Shown here: positions 1 through 8,481 of the stretch, in pieces
Layout of the letters: each line of letters opens with the position of its first letter
Position numbering within the stretch: position 1 is the first letter of the stretch
Source of the DNA: CADEGL01 sp050180485
GTDB taxonomy: Bacteria > Pseudomonadota > Alphaproteobacteria > CADEGL01
Reading direction: 5' to 3'
Length of the DNA stretch: 64,000 nt
Assembly (NCBI GenBank): GCA_050180485.1
Contig: JBFXED010000015.1
Span: forward strand, 1 to 64,000
The notes under the pieces: model-generated
Databases searched by the model: none
Told to the model about the DNA's origin: nothing
What the model saw: the letters and a program-made list of their open reading frames with translations, nothing else
Program-made: the position numbers and the translations under genes

Positions 1-327
1 GTTGGCTTCCAGCAGGTAGGGCAGGGCCGCGCTGGCCAGCCGGTCGTTGCGCAAATACGCGAAGCAAAATTCCAGCACGCGCGGCGACAGGGCGTAGAGC
101 TTCGTGCGCTTGTCCTGGGTCAGAAGCCCCATTTCCTCCAGCGTATAGACCAGCCGCTGGGCCGCGCTGCGTTCGAGATCGGTGGCGGCCACGATGTCGA
201 TCAGGCGCATCGGCCCGTCGACGCCTGCGAAGGCGCGCAGGACCGAGATGCCTTTCTCCAGCGAGGCCACGAACGCGAAGCTCTTTTTGCCGGTCGCGGC
301 GCTCGGTCTCACCACGGTCTTGGCCAT
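1..327 (-). CDS. IclR-family transcriptional regulator (N-terminal part, cut by window edge)
   Basis: The minus-strand frame starts at ATG 327 and stays open to base 1, giving 109 residues. It reads as the winged helix-turn-helix of an IclR regulator: a ..LEKGISVLRAF.. first helix, then ..LIDIVAATDLERSAAQRL.. and ..YTLEEMGLL.. as recognition helix and wing. The ligand-binding domain lies outside the window. It is divergent from the cupin and FAD-oxidase genes, and a perfect inverted repeat sits in the shared 92-bp gap, so it probably controls them and itself. The effector is unknown. Confidence 0.85.
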   Translation of the reverse strand, partial: MAKTVVRPSAATGKKSFAFVASLEKGISVLRAFAGVDGPMRLIDIVAATDLERSAAQRLVYTLEEMGLLTQDKRTKLYALSPRVLEFCFAYLRNDRLASAALPYLLEAN

Positions 328-364
328 CCTGTCCCCGTTGACTTCCGGCCCCGCGCCGGACCAG

Positions 365-390
365 GATATTATATAATGATCTATAATATC
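365..390. promoter_or_regulatory. Inverted repeat, candidate IclR operator
   Basis: Perfect 9-bp arms GATATTATA (365-373) and TATAATATC (382-390) are separated by 8 bp. The site lies between the divergent IclR and cupin genes in a strikingly AT-rich stretch. It overlaps the likely promoters of both. That the IclR protein binds it is inference. Confidence 0.5.
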
Positions 391-418
391 ACACTGTGAT
401 CTACAGGGGAAAGCCAGC

Positions 419-769
419 ATGTCGGGCATGAAGCGGTTCCGCGCGGGCGACAGCGCGGCCAAGCCGTGGCGCGACGATCCCACGACGATGATCCAGGCCT
501 GCGTCACCGACGCGACCAGCACGACCATGGCCTGCGGTTATCTGGACCTGACCAAGACCGCGGTGAAGTCGACCATCGACTTCGACGAGATCATCGTCGT
601 GCTGACCGGTCAGTTCCGCTCGCGCAGCGACGGCCAGACGCACGATTGCAGGCCGGGTGACATTCTTTGGATTCCAGCCAACACCGCGTTCACTTTGGAG
701 ACGGATTCGGAGGCGCGCCTGTTCTGGGCAAAATATCCCGCCAAGACGGCCGTGCCACCCAAGACCTGA
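419..769 (+). CDS. Cupin-domain protein, EutQ-like
   Basis: 116 residues beginning MSGMKRFRAGD. It is a small single-domain cupin: the central part (..DFDEIIVVLTGQF.., ..CRPGDILWIPANTAF..) shows the two cupin motif regions, with the closest resemblance to the C-terminal cupin of EutQ-type proteins. The usual metal-binding histidines are not evident, so it may be a sensor or a non-metal cupin. It is followed after 13 bp by the FAD oxidase and probably forms one transcript with it, suggesting a role in amine catabolism. The substrate is not identifiable. Confidence 0.7.
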   Translation: MSGMKRFRAGDSAAKPWRDDPTTMIQACVTDATSTTMACGYLDLTKTAVKSTIDFDEIIVVLTGQFRSRSDGQTHDCRPGDILWIPANTAFTLETDSEARLFWAKYPAKTAVPPKT

Positions 770-782
770 GGCAAGCCACTTC

Positions 783-2123
783 ATGATCAAACAGAGTTCC
801 TATTGGTGGGAAGCCGCGCCGCCCGCGTCCGTGGGCGAAGGTGCGCCCGTTCCGGCCAAGGCGGACGTCGTCATTGTCGGCGGCGGCTATTCCGGCACGT
901 CGATCGGCCTGTTCCTCGCGCGCGCGGGGCGCGATGTAGTGATCCTGGAGCAGGACAAGCCTGGCCAGCACGCCAGCACGGTCAACTTCGGCGCGGCGGG
1001 CCGCACCATCCGGCCGAAATTCTCGGCCCTGCAAGAGCAGATGGGGACCGAGACGGCCATCCGCATCTTCACCGAAGCCAAGGAATGGATGGAGTTCTGC
1101 TTCGCCTTCATCCGCGACGAGAAGATCGACTGCAACGTTCAGCGCCCTGGCCGCCTGTACGGCGCGCACACGCCCGAAGCCTACGAGTCCATGGCGCGCG
1201 ATCTGGAGTTGCAGAAGAAGCATATCCCGACCGACGGCTACATGGTGCCGCGCGCCGAGCAGCACAAAGAGATCGGCAGCGACACGTTCTTTGGCCTGCA
1301 TGTCCTGGCCGATGTGGGCCAGCTTCACTCGGGCCGGTATTTCCGCGGCATGCGCGAGCGCGCGGAGGCGGCCGGCGTGCGCATCCTGAGCAATTGCCGC
1401 GCCGACCAGTTTCGCCGTGACGGCGGCCTCCACACGATCAAGACGTCGCGCGGCACGATTCAGGCCAAGGAACTGGTTCTGTGCACCAATGCCCAGACCG
1501 GTGACCAAGATCCGCTGTTGCGCAAGTTCCGCCGCCGCATTCTGCCGATCTATAGCTGGACGGCGGTCACCGAGCCGCTCGACCAGAAGATCATCGACGC
1601 CATCACGCCCAAGGGGCGCATGATGCTCGAATCCGTGCTGCTCTATACCGGCCTTCGCACGGTCGACGAGCAGAACCGCCTGCTCGTGACCGCGCGCCAC
1701 CTGTTCCACTACGCCAACACCGAGGACGCGGCGCGCGACATGAAAGCCCAGGTCTCGGGCATCCTGCCGGATTTCGATAAGGTGAGGATCAGCCACTGCT
1801 GGGACGGCAGCTTCGCGCTCACCTTCGACTGGCTGCCCCATCTCGGCTTCGACCGTGACAGCGGCGCCTATTACCAGCTCGGCATGGTGGGGACGGGCGT
1901 GCCCTCCACCGTGTATTTCGGCTGGAAAACGGCGAACCGGATTCTCGGCAAGACGAAAGAGGCCGAGACGGCGTTTGCCGACCGGCCCTTCGCGACGAAG
2001 CCCTTCTTCCACGGCGGCCCGCACTGGATTCTGCCGTTCGCGCGCACCTACTACCGCGCCCGCGACAACGGCGCGCGCGACCGCGCGTTGAAGAAATACG
2101 GGCGGCAGGCGCGGCCGGCTTAG
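783..2123 (+). CDS. FAD-dependent oxidoreductase, DAO/PuuB-like
   Basis: 446 residues, start ATG 783 just after the cupin stop. The dinucleotide-binding motif VVIVGGGYSGTSIG lies at about residues 29-42. It is followed by the layout of the D-amino-acid-oxidase superfamily, with the C-terminal ..YQLGMVGTGVPSTVYFG.. segment closing the FAD site. Gamma-glutamylputrescine oxidase-like enzymes are the nearest match by pattern (N-terminal SYWWEAAP-type motif). Predicted reaction: oxidative deamination of an amine or amino acid, giving aldehyde or oxo acid, ammonia and peroxide. Paired with a cupin and a divergent IclR regulator. Substrate uncertain. Confidence 0.8.
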   Translation: MIKQSSYWWEAAPPASVGEGAPVPAKADVVIVGGGYSGTSIGLFLARAGRDVVILEQDKPGQHASTVNFGAAGRTIRPKFSALQEQMGTETAIRIFTEAKEWMEFCFAFIRDEKIDCNVQRPGRLYGAHTPEAYESMARDLELQKKHIPTDGYMVPRAEQHKEIGSDTFFGLHVLADVGQLHSGRYFRGMRERAEAAGVRILSNCRADQFRRDGGLHTIKTSRGTIQAKELVLCTNAQTGDQDPLLRKFRRRILPIYSWTAVTEPLDQKIIDAITPKGRMMLESVLLYTGLRTVDEQNRLLVTARHLFHYANTEDAARDMKAQVSGILPDFDKVRISHCWDGSFALTFDWLPHLGFDRDSGAYYQLGMVGTGVPSTVYFGWKTANRILGKTKEAETAFADRPFATKPFFHGGPHWILPFARTYYRARDNGARDRALKKYGRQARPA

Positions 2124-2144
2124 GGCGTGGCGTTTGAAACTCGG

Positions 2145-2354
2145 TTAATATCCCCGTCGGTTCTGATTTCTCGCCCACGGAACCAGCCCCGCCGCCAGGC
2201 CGATGAAATAGCCGTTCAGGAACGCCTGCGCCTCGGCGCTCGTGGCGCTGTCCTTGACGGCTTCCTGATACTTGTCGAGCGGCAGGTCGGCCCAGGCCGG
2301 CGGCGCGATCAGAGGCGCCGCGGCCAGCGTGGCGCACCAGGCGTTCCTCGCCAT
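2145..2354 (-). CDS. Small exported hypothetical protein
   Basis: 69 residues starting MARNAWCATLAAAPL, with a short hydrophobic signal-peptide-like N-terminus ending near PPAWA. No family is recognised. It starts 10 bp after the stop of another small exported protein on the same strand, so the two probably form a pair of periplasmic proteins. The mature part (..LPLDKYQEAVKDSATSAEAQAFLNG..) is short and helical in character. Confidence 0.5.
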   Translation of the reverse strand: MARNAWCATLAAAPLIAPPAWADLPLDKYQEAVKDSATSAEAQAFLNGYFIGLAAGLVPWARNQNRRGY

Positions 2355-2364
2355 GGGGATTCCG

Positions 2365-2637
2365 TCACGTCCTCCGAAGCTTCAGGCATTCTCCGGCGGC
2401 TTCCGCGTTGGTCCGCGCCGTATCCATGGGAATCGTGTTGGCGCCGACCAGCGCGCGGGTCTGTTCCGTGACGACGTCGCGCAGATTGGCGTCGGGCGTC
2501 GCCAGCGGCAACGACTTGTCGTAGATCAGGCTGGCTTCCTTGTTGAGCTTGCCCCGGCACTTCGTGGCCGCGGCCTGGTCGGCCATCACGGCGGCCGGAG
2601 CAAGGGCGATCAAAGCGATCATCGCGAACTTTTTCAT
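2365..2637 (-). CDS. Small exported hypothetical protein
   Basis: 90 residues with a clear signal peptide (MKKFAMIALIALAPAAVMA, cleavage after AMA-type motif). The mature region contains two cysteines (TKCRGK and GECLKLR) that could form a disulfide in the periplasm. No domain is recognised. It is upstream of, and probably co-transcribed with, the 69-aa exported protein. The purine-rich GAGCGACGCC before ATG on the minus strand is a weak ribosome-binding site. Confidence 0.6.
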   Translation of the reverse strand: MKKFAMIALIALAPAAVMADQAAATKCRGKLNKEASLIYDKSLPLATPDANLRDVVTEQTRALVGANTIPMDTARTNAEAAGECLKLRRT

Positions 2638-2723
2638 ACCGGCGTCGCTCCTGTTTTGGTCGAGGGTTGTTGCGAATGAATCTTAGCACCGGCATCGCGT
2701 CCCTTGCCAGGGATGCTTGCGCG

Positions 2724-2920
2724 TCACGCGAGCGAACGCAGGATGCCGCCCTCCACGCGCAACGCGGCGCCGTTGGTCGCCGAGGCTTCCTTGGACGCGG
2801 CATAGATCACCATGTTGGCGATTTCGTCCACTGTCGCGAAGCGTTGCAGCAGGGAGGAGGGCCGGTGCTGTTTCACGAACCCGGCGGCCATGGCGCTGGA
2901 AATCTCCTGGATCGAATGCC
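2724..2920 (-). pseudogene. C-terminal remnant of a short-chain dehydrogenase (SDR)
   Basis: The minus strand encodes ..RPSSLLQRFATVDEIANMV.. followed by ..SATNGAALRVEGGILRSLA and a stop at 2724. This is the C-terminal third of a classical SDR, with the NGA..VEGG end typical of the family. The upstream sequence does not continue into the Rossmann fold, the YxxxK catalytic motif or a start codon, so only a remnant is left. No gene occupies 2921-3117. Confidence 0.65.
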
Positions 2921-3117
2921 TGAACCGAATAAACGAACGAGGGCGCGAATATGGGGTGCCTTCGCCGGCCCCTCTGGCGCGGGCAGAATCGCACCCGTCG
3001 AAGATGCACGCATTACACGGAATTAATCCCGCCGTAGGGAAATCTACAGGGCCGGGACGGCAGACTGTCCCTCGGTACTGCCTCGGCAGTGACATCCGCA
3101 AAAAGGAACACGGACGA

Positions 3118-3300
3118 ATGAACAAGTTTGCCAAGATCATCGGCGCCGCCATGGTCGTCCTGATGCCGCTCGGCGCGCTGGCGCAGAGCGCGGCTCCCGC
3201 CTCCCCGGCGACAACCTCGTCGACCAAGGGCAAGAAGAGCGACGGCTCCAAGGCGAAGTCCTCCAAATCCAAGAAGACGAAGAAGGCCCCGACCCAGTAA
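3118..3300 (+). CDS. Small exported Lys/Ser-rich protein
   Basis: 60 residues from ATG 3118. A signal peptide (MNKFAKIIGAAMVVLMPLGALAQ) precedes a low-complexity, strongly basic tail of Ser, Lys and Thr repeats (..KSDGSKAKSSKSKKTKK..). Such proteins are common in alphaproteobacteria and usually unannotated. AAAAAGGAA 11 bp upstream can serve as ribosome-binding site, and a strong intrinsic terminator follows, which supports a real single-gene unit. Function unknown. Confidence 0.6.
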   Translation: MNKFAKIIGAAMVVLMPLGALAQSAAPASPATTSSTKGKKSDGSKAKSSKSKKTKKAPTQ

Positions 3301-3324
3301 GCACTCCCCAAAACACCTGCTCGA

Positions 3325-3353
3325 AGCCCCGCCCCCCGGCGGGGCTTTTTTTT
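3325..3353 (+). terminator. Rho-independent terminator
   Basis: A GC-rich hairpin (AGCCCCGCC / GGCGGGGCT with a short C loop) is followed by a run of eight T residues. It sits 24 bp after the small Lys/Ser-rich gene. Confidence 0.85.
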
Positions 3354-3438
3354 GGCCCGGCGCGCGGCAGGGTCTAGAATGGGCGGCACCGTTTCCTCCA
3401 TCTCGCGCCTGTCACAAACGTCAGCAAGGGAGCATGGA

Positions 3439-3657
3439 ATGGGTTGGCTGATCGCCGTCGCGGTTCTCGCCGTCATCGTCTATCTGGTCATGAGGCGCCG
3501 CCGGGCCGCGGCGCCGTCCACCGCCGTCTCCGATACGCATCATCCATGCCCGTCCTGCGCCGCGCCCACGCCGCGCACGGCGACCCAATGCCCCTCGTGC
3601 AAGCGCGAGCTGGAAGAGGGCTGGGCGCCGGCCGCCGGGATCGCGAACCCGCCCTGA
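3439..3657 (+). CDS. Membrane-anchored zinc-ribbon small protein
   Basis: 72 residues from ATG 3439, chosen because an AAGGGAG ribosome-binding site lies 7 bp upstream and the protein then opens with a transmembrane helix (GWLIAVAVLAVIVYLVM). A basic stop-transfer RRRR follows, then two CPSC motifs spaced as in a zinc ribbon (CPSCAAPT..CPSCKRE). It is thus an inner-membrane protein with a cytoplasmic zinc-ribbon-like tail. Role unknown. Confidence 0.6.
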   Translation: MGWLIAVAVLAVIVYLVMRRRRAAAPSTAVSDTHHPCPSCAAPTPRTATQCPSCKRELEEGWAPAAGIANPP

Positions 3658-3740
3658 CGCGCCGAATCTCCTACCTCTTCACCCGCGATCCGGGTTAAAT
3701 CCCGCGCGGTTCCGGGCACGCGCGAATCTCGAGGCGGCTT
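3655..3740. repeat. Dispersed intergenic repeat, copy 1
   Basis: This stretch, containing GCGCCGAATCTCCTAC and CCCGCGATCCGGGTTAAA, recurs with clear similarity at about 6475-6560. Both copies lie in the same orientation upstream of a gene. It starts inside the end of the zinc-ribbon gene. Confidence 0.6.
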
Positions 3741-3806
3741 CCGGCACCGCGCCCCGGCCTGTGCTGCCCCCTGGGCGAAATGGCGTCCTGCGTCTAACGG
3801 AGAGCC

Positions 3807-4691
3807 ATGGCGAAGTTCGCGCGCATCGTGGTCGTGGCCCTCATGGCCGCCATTCCGGCGTTCGCCGTGCCCGCGCGCGCGGATCACGACATCGACCCCG
3901 GCCGCCGGGCGATGACGCGCGCCGAAGCCAACTTGGAACTGGAGCGCACCACCGCCCTGATTCAAAGGGGCGGCTCGGAGCGGGAAGCCTTGGCGAATCT
4001 CTATAACGCCCGCGCCTTGGCATGGGCCGCTTTGGGCGACTATGAAAGCGCCATCGACGATTACGATGCCGCGGTCGTCTTCAATTCCGCCGAGCCGGTC
4101 TACTACTACAACCGCGGCAACGCGTTCGCCCATCTCAATCAATGCGACGCGGCGATCCGGAATTATAACCAAGCGCTCTCGCTCAAACCGGATTCCACCA
4201 TCGCGCTGAACAACCGGGGCAATTGCTGGATGGCGCTCGGCGAGCCCGCGCGCGCGGAACGCGATTACAACCAGGCCATCGCGATCGATCCCGCCTATGC
4301 GCTGGCGTTCTACAACAGGGCATACATGTTCCGGCGGCAGGGCGAACTGGAGCGCGCCATCGGCGACTACAATTCGGCCATCGCCCTCAAGCCCGGTTTC
4401 GAGGCCGCCTACCTGGGCCGTGGCCAAGCCTATCTGCAACGCCGCGATTACGCCGCCGCCATCCGGGATTTCACCACCGTGATCCTGATCAATCCGACCA
4501 GCCACGACGGCTATCACTTCCGCGGCAAGACATATGCGGAGATGGGAAGGCGGAACAGCGCCAACGAGGATTTCGAGGCCGCCATCCGTCTCGATCCGTC
4601 CGACCCGGAAGCGCGCGCGGACAAGTGGCTGAACCACATGGGCCGCTTTCCCGATGGGCGCAAGCGGGCGCCCGAGCGCGACCAGCCCTAG
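3807..4691 (+). CDS. Exported tetratricopeptide-repeat protein
   Basis: 294 residues with a signal peptide (MAKFARIVVVALMAAIPAFAVPARA), then about six consecutive TPR units. Their typical spacing shows in repeated ..YYNRGNAF..AIRNYNQAL..KPD.. and ..YNRAYMF..AIGDYNSAI..KPG.. segments. Likely a periplasmic scaffold for protein-protein contacts. The partner cannot be named. Start ATG 3807 follows an ACGGAGAG ribosome-binding site. Its stop overlaps the end of the convergent permease gene by 4 bp. Confidence 0.85.
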   Translation: MAKFARIVVVALMAAIPAFAVPARADHDIDPGRRAMTRAEANLELERTTALIQRGGSEREALANLYNARALAWAALGDYESAIDDYDAAVVFNSAEPVYYYNRGNAFAHLNQCDAAIRNYNQALSLKPDSTIALNNRGNCWMALGEPARAERDYNQAIAIDPAYALAFYNRAYMFRRQGELERAIGDYNSAIALKPGFEAAYLGRGQAYLQRRDYAAAIRDFTTVILINPTSHDGYHFRGKTYAEMGRRNSANEDFEAAIRLDPSDPEARADKWLNHMGRFPDGRKRAPERDQP

Positions 4692-5932
4692 GCCGCGAAC
4701 AGCGCCAGGATCAGCGCGAAGGACAACACGCAGCCCACGGGCGGCACCCAACGCGGCGCGCGGAAGCCTTTATGCCCGCGATGGCCGGCGCGCCGGTGCA
4801 GGCGCCAGAGCGCGAGGTTGACGAAACCGAACACCAGCAGGAACAGGGCGCTGGTCGCCGAAGCCAGCGTCTCGATCGGCACCACGGCGGCCAGGATGCC
4901 CGCCCCCACCCCCGCCACGAGCGTCGCGCGCACCGGCGTATGGGTGCGCGGCGCCACCGCCGCCAGGAAGCCGGGCGCCCAGCCGCGCCGCGCCATGCCG
5001 TAGAGCAGGCGGCTGACCATCAGGATTTCGACCAGCACGCCGTTGGTGGTGGCGATCACCGCGATGGCGGAGAGGATGCGCGAGGGAAACCACCCGGAGT
5101 CCGCGACCACCAGGGCCAGCGGCGTGTCGCCCGCCGCCAGCCGCTCCGGCGGCAGCGCCAGCAACACGATGGTGACGACCGCGATATAAAGCACGCCCGC
5201 CACGGCCAGTGCGATCAGGATGGCGTGCGGCATGGTGCGCGCCGGATCGCGCGTCTCCTCGGCCATGTTCACGATCGTCTCGAATCCGGAATAGGCGAAG
5301 AAGGCCAGGAACGCGCCCGCCGCCAGCCCGGCCAGCCCGGCGGCGCTGTCGGGCACGAGCGTCGCCGCCCGCGCGGGCAGGGCGTCCAGGTGGTGCGCGC
5401 CGGCGAGGATCACCAGCAGCAGCCCCGCCACCTCGACCAGCGTGACGAGCGCGGCCAGGCCCACGCTTTCGCGCACGTCCAGGCACGCGATGGCGGTGAA
5501 CAGCGTCACCACGCAAGCGGCCAGAAGCCAGGACGGCAAGGGCAGGAATTCAGCCAAGTAGCCGGCGCTGCCGCGCGCGATCGAGGCCGCCGCCACGGCC
5601 GCCACGAGCGCCGCGGCGGCGCCCACGGCCTGGGCCAGCCGCGGCGACCGAAGACCCTGCGCCACATAGGCGGCGGCGCCGGCCGCCTCGGGAAACCGCG
5701 CCGACAGCTCGGCATAGCTCAGCCCCGTCAGCGCCGCGAGGGCGCCCGCGATCAGGAAGGCCAGCGGCGCGGCGTCGCCCGCCGCGGCGATGACCGCGCC
5801 GACCAGCACATAGATTCCCGCGCCGATGATGGTGCCCGCGCCATAGCAGGACAGCAGGAACAGCCCCAGCCGCCGGCGCAACGCGGGTTGCGCGCGATGG
5901 GAAGGAGGGCTGTCCGGATTGTCGCGCGGCAC
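4688..5932 (-). CDS. APC-family amino acid permease
   Basis: 414 residues, strongly hydrophobic throughout with about 12 membrane helices. The N-terminal GAGTIIGAGIYVLVGAV is the unwound helix-1 substrate and Na+/H+ site motif of the amino acid-polyamine-organocation superfamily, and ..LSYAELSARFPEAAGAA.. is the family helix-2/3 signature. It lies in the inner membrane and probably imports an amino acid. The specific substrate cannot be read from sequence. It stands alone and is convergent with the TPR gene. Confidence 0.85.
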   Translation of the reverse strand: MPRDNPDSPPSHRAQPALRRRLGLFLLSCYGAGTIIGAGIYVLVGAVIAAAGDAAPLAFLIAGALAALTGLSYAELSARFPEAAGAAAYVAQGLRSPRLAQAVGAAAALVAAVAAASIARGSAGYLAEFLPLPSWLLAACVVTLFTAIACLDVRESVGLAALVTLVEVAGLLLVILAGAHHLDALPARAATLVPDSAAGLAGLAAGAFLAFFAYSGFETIVNMAEETRDPARTMPHAILIALAVAGVLYIAVVTIVLLALPPERLAAGDTPLALVVADSGWFPSRILSAIAVIATTNGVLVEILMVSRLLYGMARRGWAPGFLAAVAPRTHTPVRATLVAGVGAGILAAVVPIETLASATSALFLLVFGFVNLALWRLHRRAGHRGHKGFRAPRWVPPVGCVLSFALILALFAA

Positions 5933-6010
5933 GTTTGCCTCTCCGCTGGCGCGAATTCCGCCCGCGGATGTTAAACCGCGTATCTGTCCGCCGAAATCCG
6001 CGCGGTTACT

Positions 6011-6388
6011 TTATTTTCCGCCCAACGGCGCGTCGCGCACGGTCACCACGCGGAACGTGTGGTCGCGCCTGTCATGGCCCTTCACGCTCAGATACTCGCC
6101 CGGTTTGAAGGCGTGGGCGCCGAAGCGGAAGCCGCCCTCGTCGTCCTCGTCGCCGGGCGCATAGGAAAAGGCCCAGCCCTTGCCCTTGCGGATCAGCTGT
6201 CCGTGCTCGTCGTCCTCGCCCTCCCAGAAGCGCAGCACGGGGCAGGCGCCCTTCATCTTTGCGAAGGCGGCCTCGTCGATATGTCCGTCCGGCTTGAGCG
6301 GGGCGGTGAATTCGTAGCCGTGGCGCGTGCTGCCCTGGGGGTGATTGTGGCTGCGGGCCAGTTCCAGGCGGATGCGTTTGAGCGTCAT
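6011..6388 (-). CDS. Conserved hypothetical protein (125 aa)
   Basis: 125 residues starting MTLKRIRLELARSHNHPQGS, acidic in the middle (..PGDEDDEGGFRFG..) with no signal peptide or membrane segment. The pattern ..GHIDEAAF..CPVLRFWEGE.. recalls small cytoplasmic alphaproteobacterial proteins of unknown function. AGGAGAAC directly upstream on the minus strand supports the start. No function is claimed. Confidence 0.65.
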   Translation of the reverse strand: MTLKRIRLELARSHNHPQGSTRHGYEFTAPLKPDGHIDEAAFAKMKGACPVLRFWEGEDDEHGQLIRKGKGWAFSYAPGDEDDEGGFRFGAHAFKPGEYLSVKGHDRRDHTFRVVTVRDAPLGGK

Positions 6389-6474
6389 GGCGTTCTCCTC
6401 GTGGGCGACGAACGCAGTCTAGCGAATCCGCCGCCGGAAACGGGATACGAAATTATCCGTAAAACGATGCCGCC

Positions 6475-6560
6475 GATGCGCCGAATCTCCTACCGCACGT
6501 CCCGCGATCCGGGGTAAACCCGGCGCGGCTCTGTCCGGCGCGCGAATTCCGCGGCGCTTG
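6475..6560. repeat. Dispersed intergenic repeat, copy 2
   Basis: Second copy of the element at 3655-3740 (GCGCCGAATCTCCTAC.., CCCGCGATCCGGGGTAAA..), 37 bp upstream of mgtE. Confidence 0.6.
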
Positions 6561-6596
6561 CGGGGCCGAAGGCACACCCAACCCCGGGAGGCGGCG

Positions 6597-7979
6597 ATGA
6601 CCGCTCCGCCCGACAGCGCGCTGGAAACCCAGCGTCTCGGCCTGGACCCGGCGCTGGCGCGCGCGGTCGCGGAATCGCTCGACCTGGGCGCGGCCGAGGA
6701 CGCCGTCGCGCGCGTCCTGACGCTCACCCCCACCGATGCCGCGCGCCTGATCGAGACTTTGGCGCCGTTCGAGCGCCAGGCGCTGGTCGAGGCCGCGCGC
6801 GGCCGGCTCGACCCCGAGATCCTGTCCGAGCTGGACGAGGACGTGCGCGACGAGGTGGTCGATCTCCTGGGCCCCGCGCGCACCGGCCGGGCGCTGGCCG
6901 AGCTCGACACCGACGATGCCGTCGAGGTCATCCAGGGCCTGGACGAGGACGTGCAGGAAGAGGTGCTCGACGCCGTGCCGGCCGCGGCCCGCGCCGATCT
7001 GGAGGAAAGCCTTTCCTATCCGGAGGACAGCGCCGGCCGCCTGATGCAGCACGACTTCGTGGCCGTGCGCGCGTCGCAGACCGTGGGCGAGACCATCGAC
7101 TTCCTGCGCGCCGCGCGCGACCTGCCCGACGATTTCTACGACCTGTTCGTGCTGGACGCCGAACGGCGGCCGGTCAACACCGTGGCGCTGTCCCGCCTGG
7201 TGCGCGCCCAGCGTTCCGTGCGCATCGCCGAGATCGTCGAGCCCAAGGCCGAGTTCGTCACCGTGCCGGCCGAGACCGACCAGGAAGAGGTCGCCCACCT
7301 GTTCCGCCGCCGCGACCTGGTTTCGGCGCCGGTGGTGGACGCCGTGGGGCGCATGATCGGCGTCATCACGGTCGACGACGTGGTCGAGGTCATCGAGGAG
7401 GAGCGCGAGGAAGACATCATGCGCCTGGGCGGCGTGGCCGAGACCGACCTGAACCGCTCGGTCATCGAAACCACGCGCGCGCGCTTCACCTGGCTGTTCG
7501 TCAACCTCCTGACCGCGGTGCTGGCCTCGGCCGTGATCGGCCTGTTCGAGCAGTCGATCGAGAAGATCGTGGCCTTGGCCGTGCTCATGCCCATCTGCGC
7601 GTCCATGGGCGGCAACGCGGGCACCCAGAGCCTGACCGTCGTCGTGCGCGGCCTGGCCATGGGCCAGATCTCGACGCTGAATGCCATGCGCATCCTGGCC
7701 AAGGAGACGCTGGTCGGCAGCGTGAACGGCGTCTTGTTCGCCGTCATCGCCGGCACGCTTGCCGGAATGTGGTTCCAGGACTGGGGGCTGGGCTTCGTCC
7801 TTGGCGCGGCCATGATCGCCAACCTGATCGCGGCGGGCCTGGCCGGCACGCTGATCCCGCTCGGCTTCCACTTCTTGAAGATCGACCCGGCCATCTCCTC
7901 GGTCGTCTTCCTCACCACCGTCACCGACGTGGTCGGCTTCTTCGCCTTCCTCGGCCTGGCAAGCTGGGTATTGCTCTAG
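6597..7979 (+). CDS. mgtE: Magnesium transporter MgtE
   Basis: 460 residues. Domains in order: MgtE_N superhelical domain (about 30-135), tandem CBS domains (about 140-270, ..DSAGRLMQHDFVAV.. to ..VSAPVVDAVGRMIGVITVDD..), the acidic plug helix (..EEEREEDIMRLGG..), then five membrane helices with the ASMGGNAGTQSL pore signature. It is a Mg2+ channel gated by intracellular Mg2+ through the N and CBS domains. Start ATG 6597 is preceded by GGAGGCGG, and an upstream in-frame start lacks such a site. Length is normal for the family. Confidence 0.95.
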   Translation: MTAPPDSALETQRLGLDPALARAVAESLDLGAAEDAVARVLTLTPTDAARLIETLAPFERQALVEAARGRLDPEILSELDEDVRDEVVDLLGPARTGRALAELDTDDAVEVIQGLDEDVQEEVLDAVPAAARADLEESLSYPEDSAGRLMQHDFVAVRASQTVGETIDFLRAARDLPDDFYDLFVLDAERRPVNTVALSRLVRAQRSVRIAEIVEPKAEFVTVPAETDQEEVAHLFRRRDLVSAPVVDAVGRMIGVITVDDVVEVIEEEREEDIMRLGGVAETDLNRSVIETTRARFTWLFVNLLTAVLASAVIGLFEQSIEKIVALAVLMPICASMGGNAGTQSLTVVVRGLAMGQISTLNAMRILAKETLVGSVNGVLFAVIAGTLAGMWFQDWGLGFVLGAAMIANLIAAGLAGTLIPLGFHFLKIDPAISSVVFLTTVTDVVGFFAFLGLASWVLL

Positions 7980-8043
7980 CGCGGCCTGTTCCCGCTAAGA
8001 TACCGGCAGGGACGACAGCGCATTCGCGAGGGAGGACATCGCC

Positions 8044-8442
8044 ATGGCCGTGACCGTTCACGATATTCCGAAGACGCTCTCCAAGCTCACCCGCATGAAG
8101 GGGCGCACGCCCACCTCGTCGCACGACGACCTCGACCCGCATTTCAAGGGGCTGGGCAGCTTCAACGGCGCGGCCATCAACGTGGGCGGCTTCGAGGGCG
8201 GCGGCTGCTGGGAGCGCCACACCAAGGGCGAGGAACTGGTCCAGGTGCTGGACGGCGAGGCCGAGCTCGTGATGATGGGCGAGAAGGGCGAGGAGCGGGT
8301 CAAGCTGACCAAGGGCCAGTTCGCCATCGTGCCGCCCGGCCTGTGGCACCGCTTCGAGGCGCCCAAGGGCCTGACCCTCTTCGCCGCCACGCCCCAGCCG
8401 ACCGACCATTTCTACGGCGACGATCCGCGCAAAGAGAAGTGA
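8044..8442 (+). CDS. Cupin-domain protein
   Basis: 132 residues. A single conserved cupin barrel: motif 1 appears as ..GGCWERHTKGEELVQVLDGEAEL.. and motif 2 as ..GQFAIVPPGLWHRFEAP... Metal ligands H and E of motif 1 and H of motif 2 are present, so it may bind a metal. The GAGGGAGGACATCGCC upstream contains a good ribosome-binding site. Function is not assignable; it lies between mgtE and a convergent methyltransferase-like gene. Confidence 0.75.
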   Translation: MAVTVHDIPKTLSKLTRMKGRTPTSSHDDLDPHFKGLGSFNGAAINVGGFEGGGCWERHTKGEELVQVLDGEAELVMMGEKGEERVKLTKGQFAIVPPGLWHRFEAPKGLTLFAATPQPTDHFYGDDPRKEK

Positions 8443-8481
8443 CGCGCCTTCCGGCGCGGGCGCCGGCTTCGCCGCGACCGG

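Noticed and set aside
6453..7871. 472-codon open frame antisense to mgtE
   Set aside because: Shadow frame of a clearly conserved gene; composition is typical of antisense reading in GC-rich DNA.
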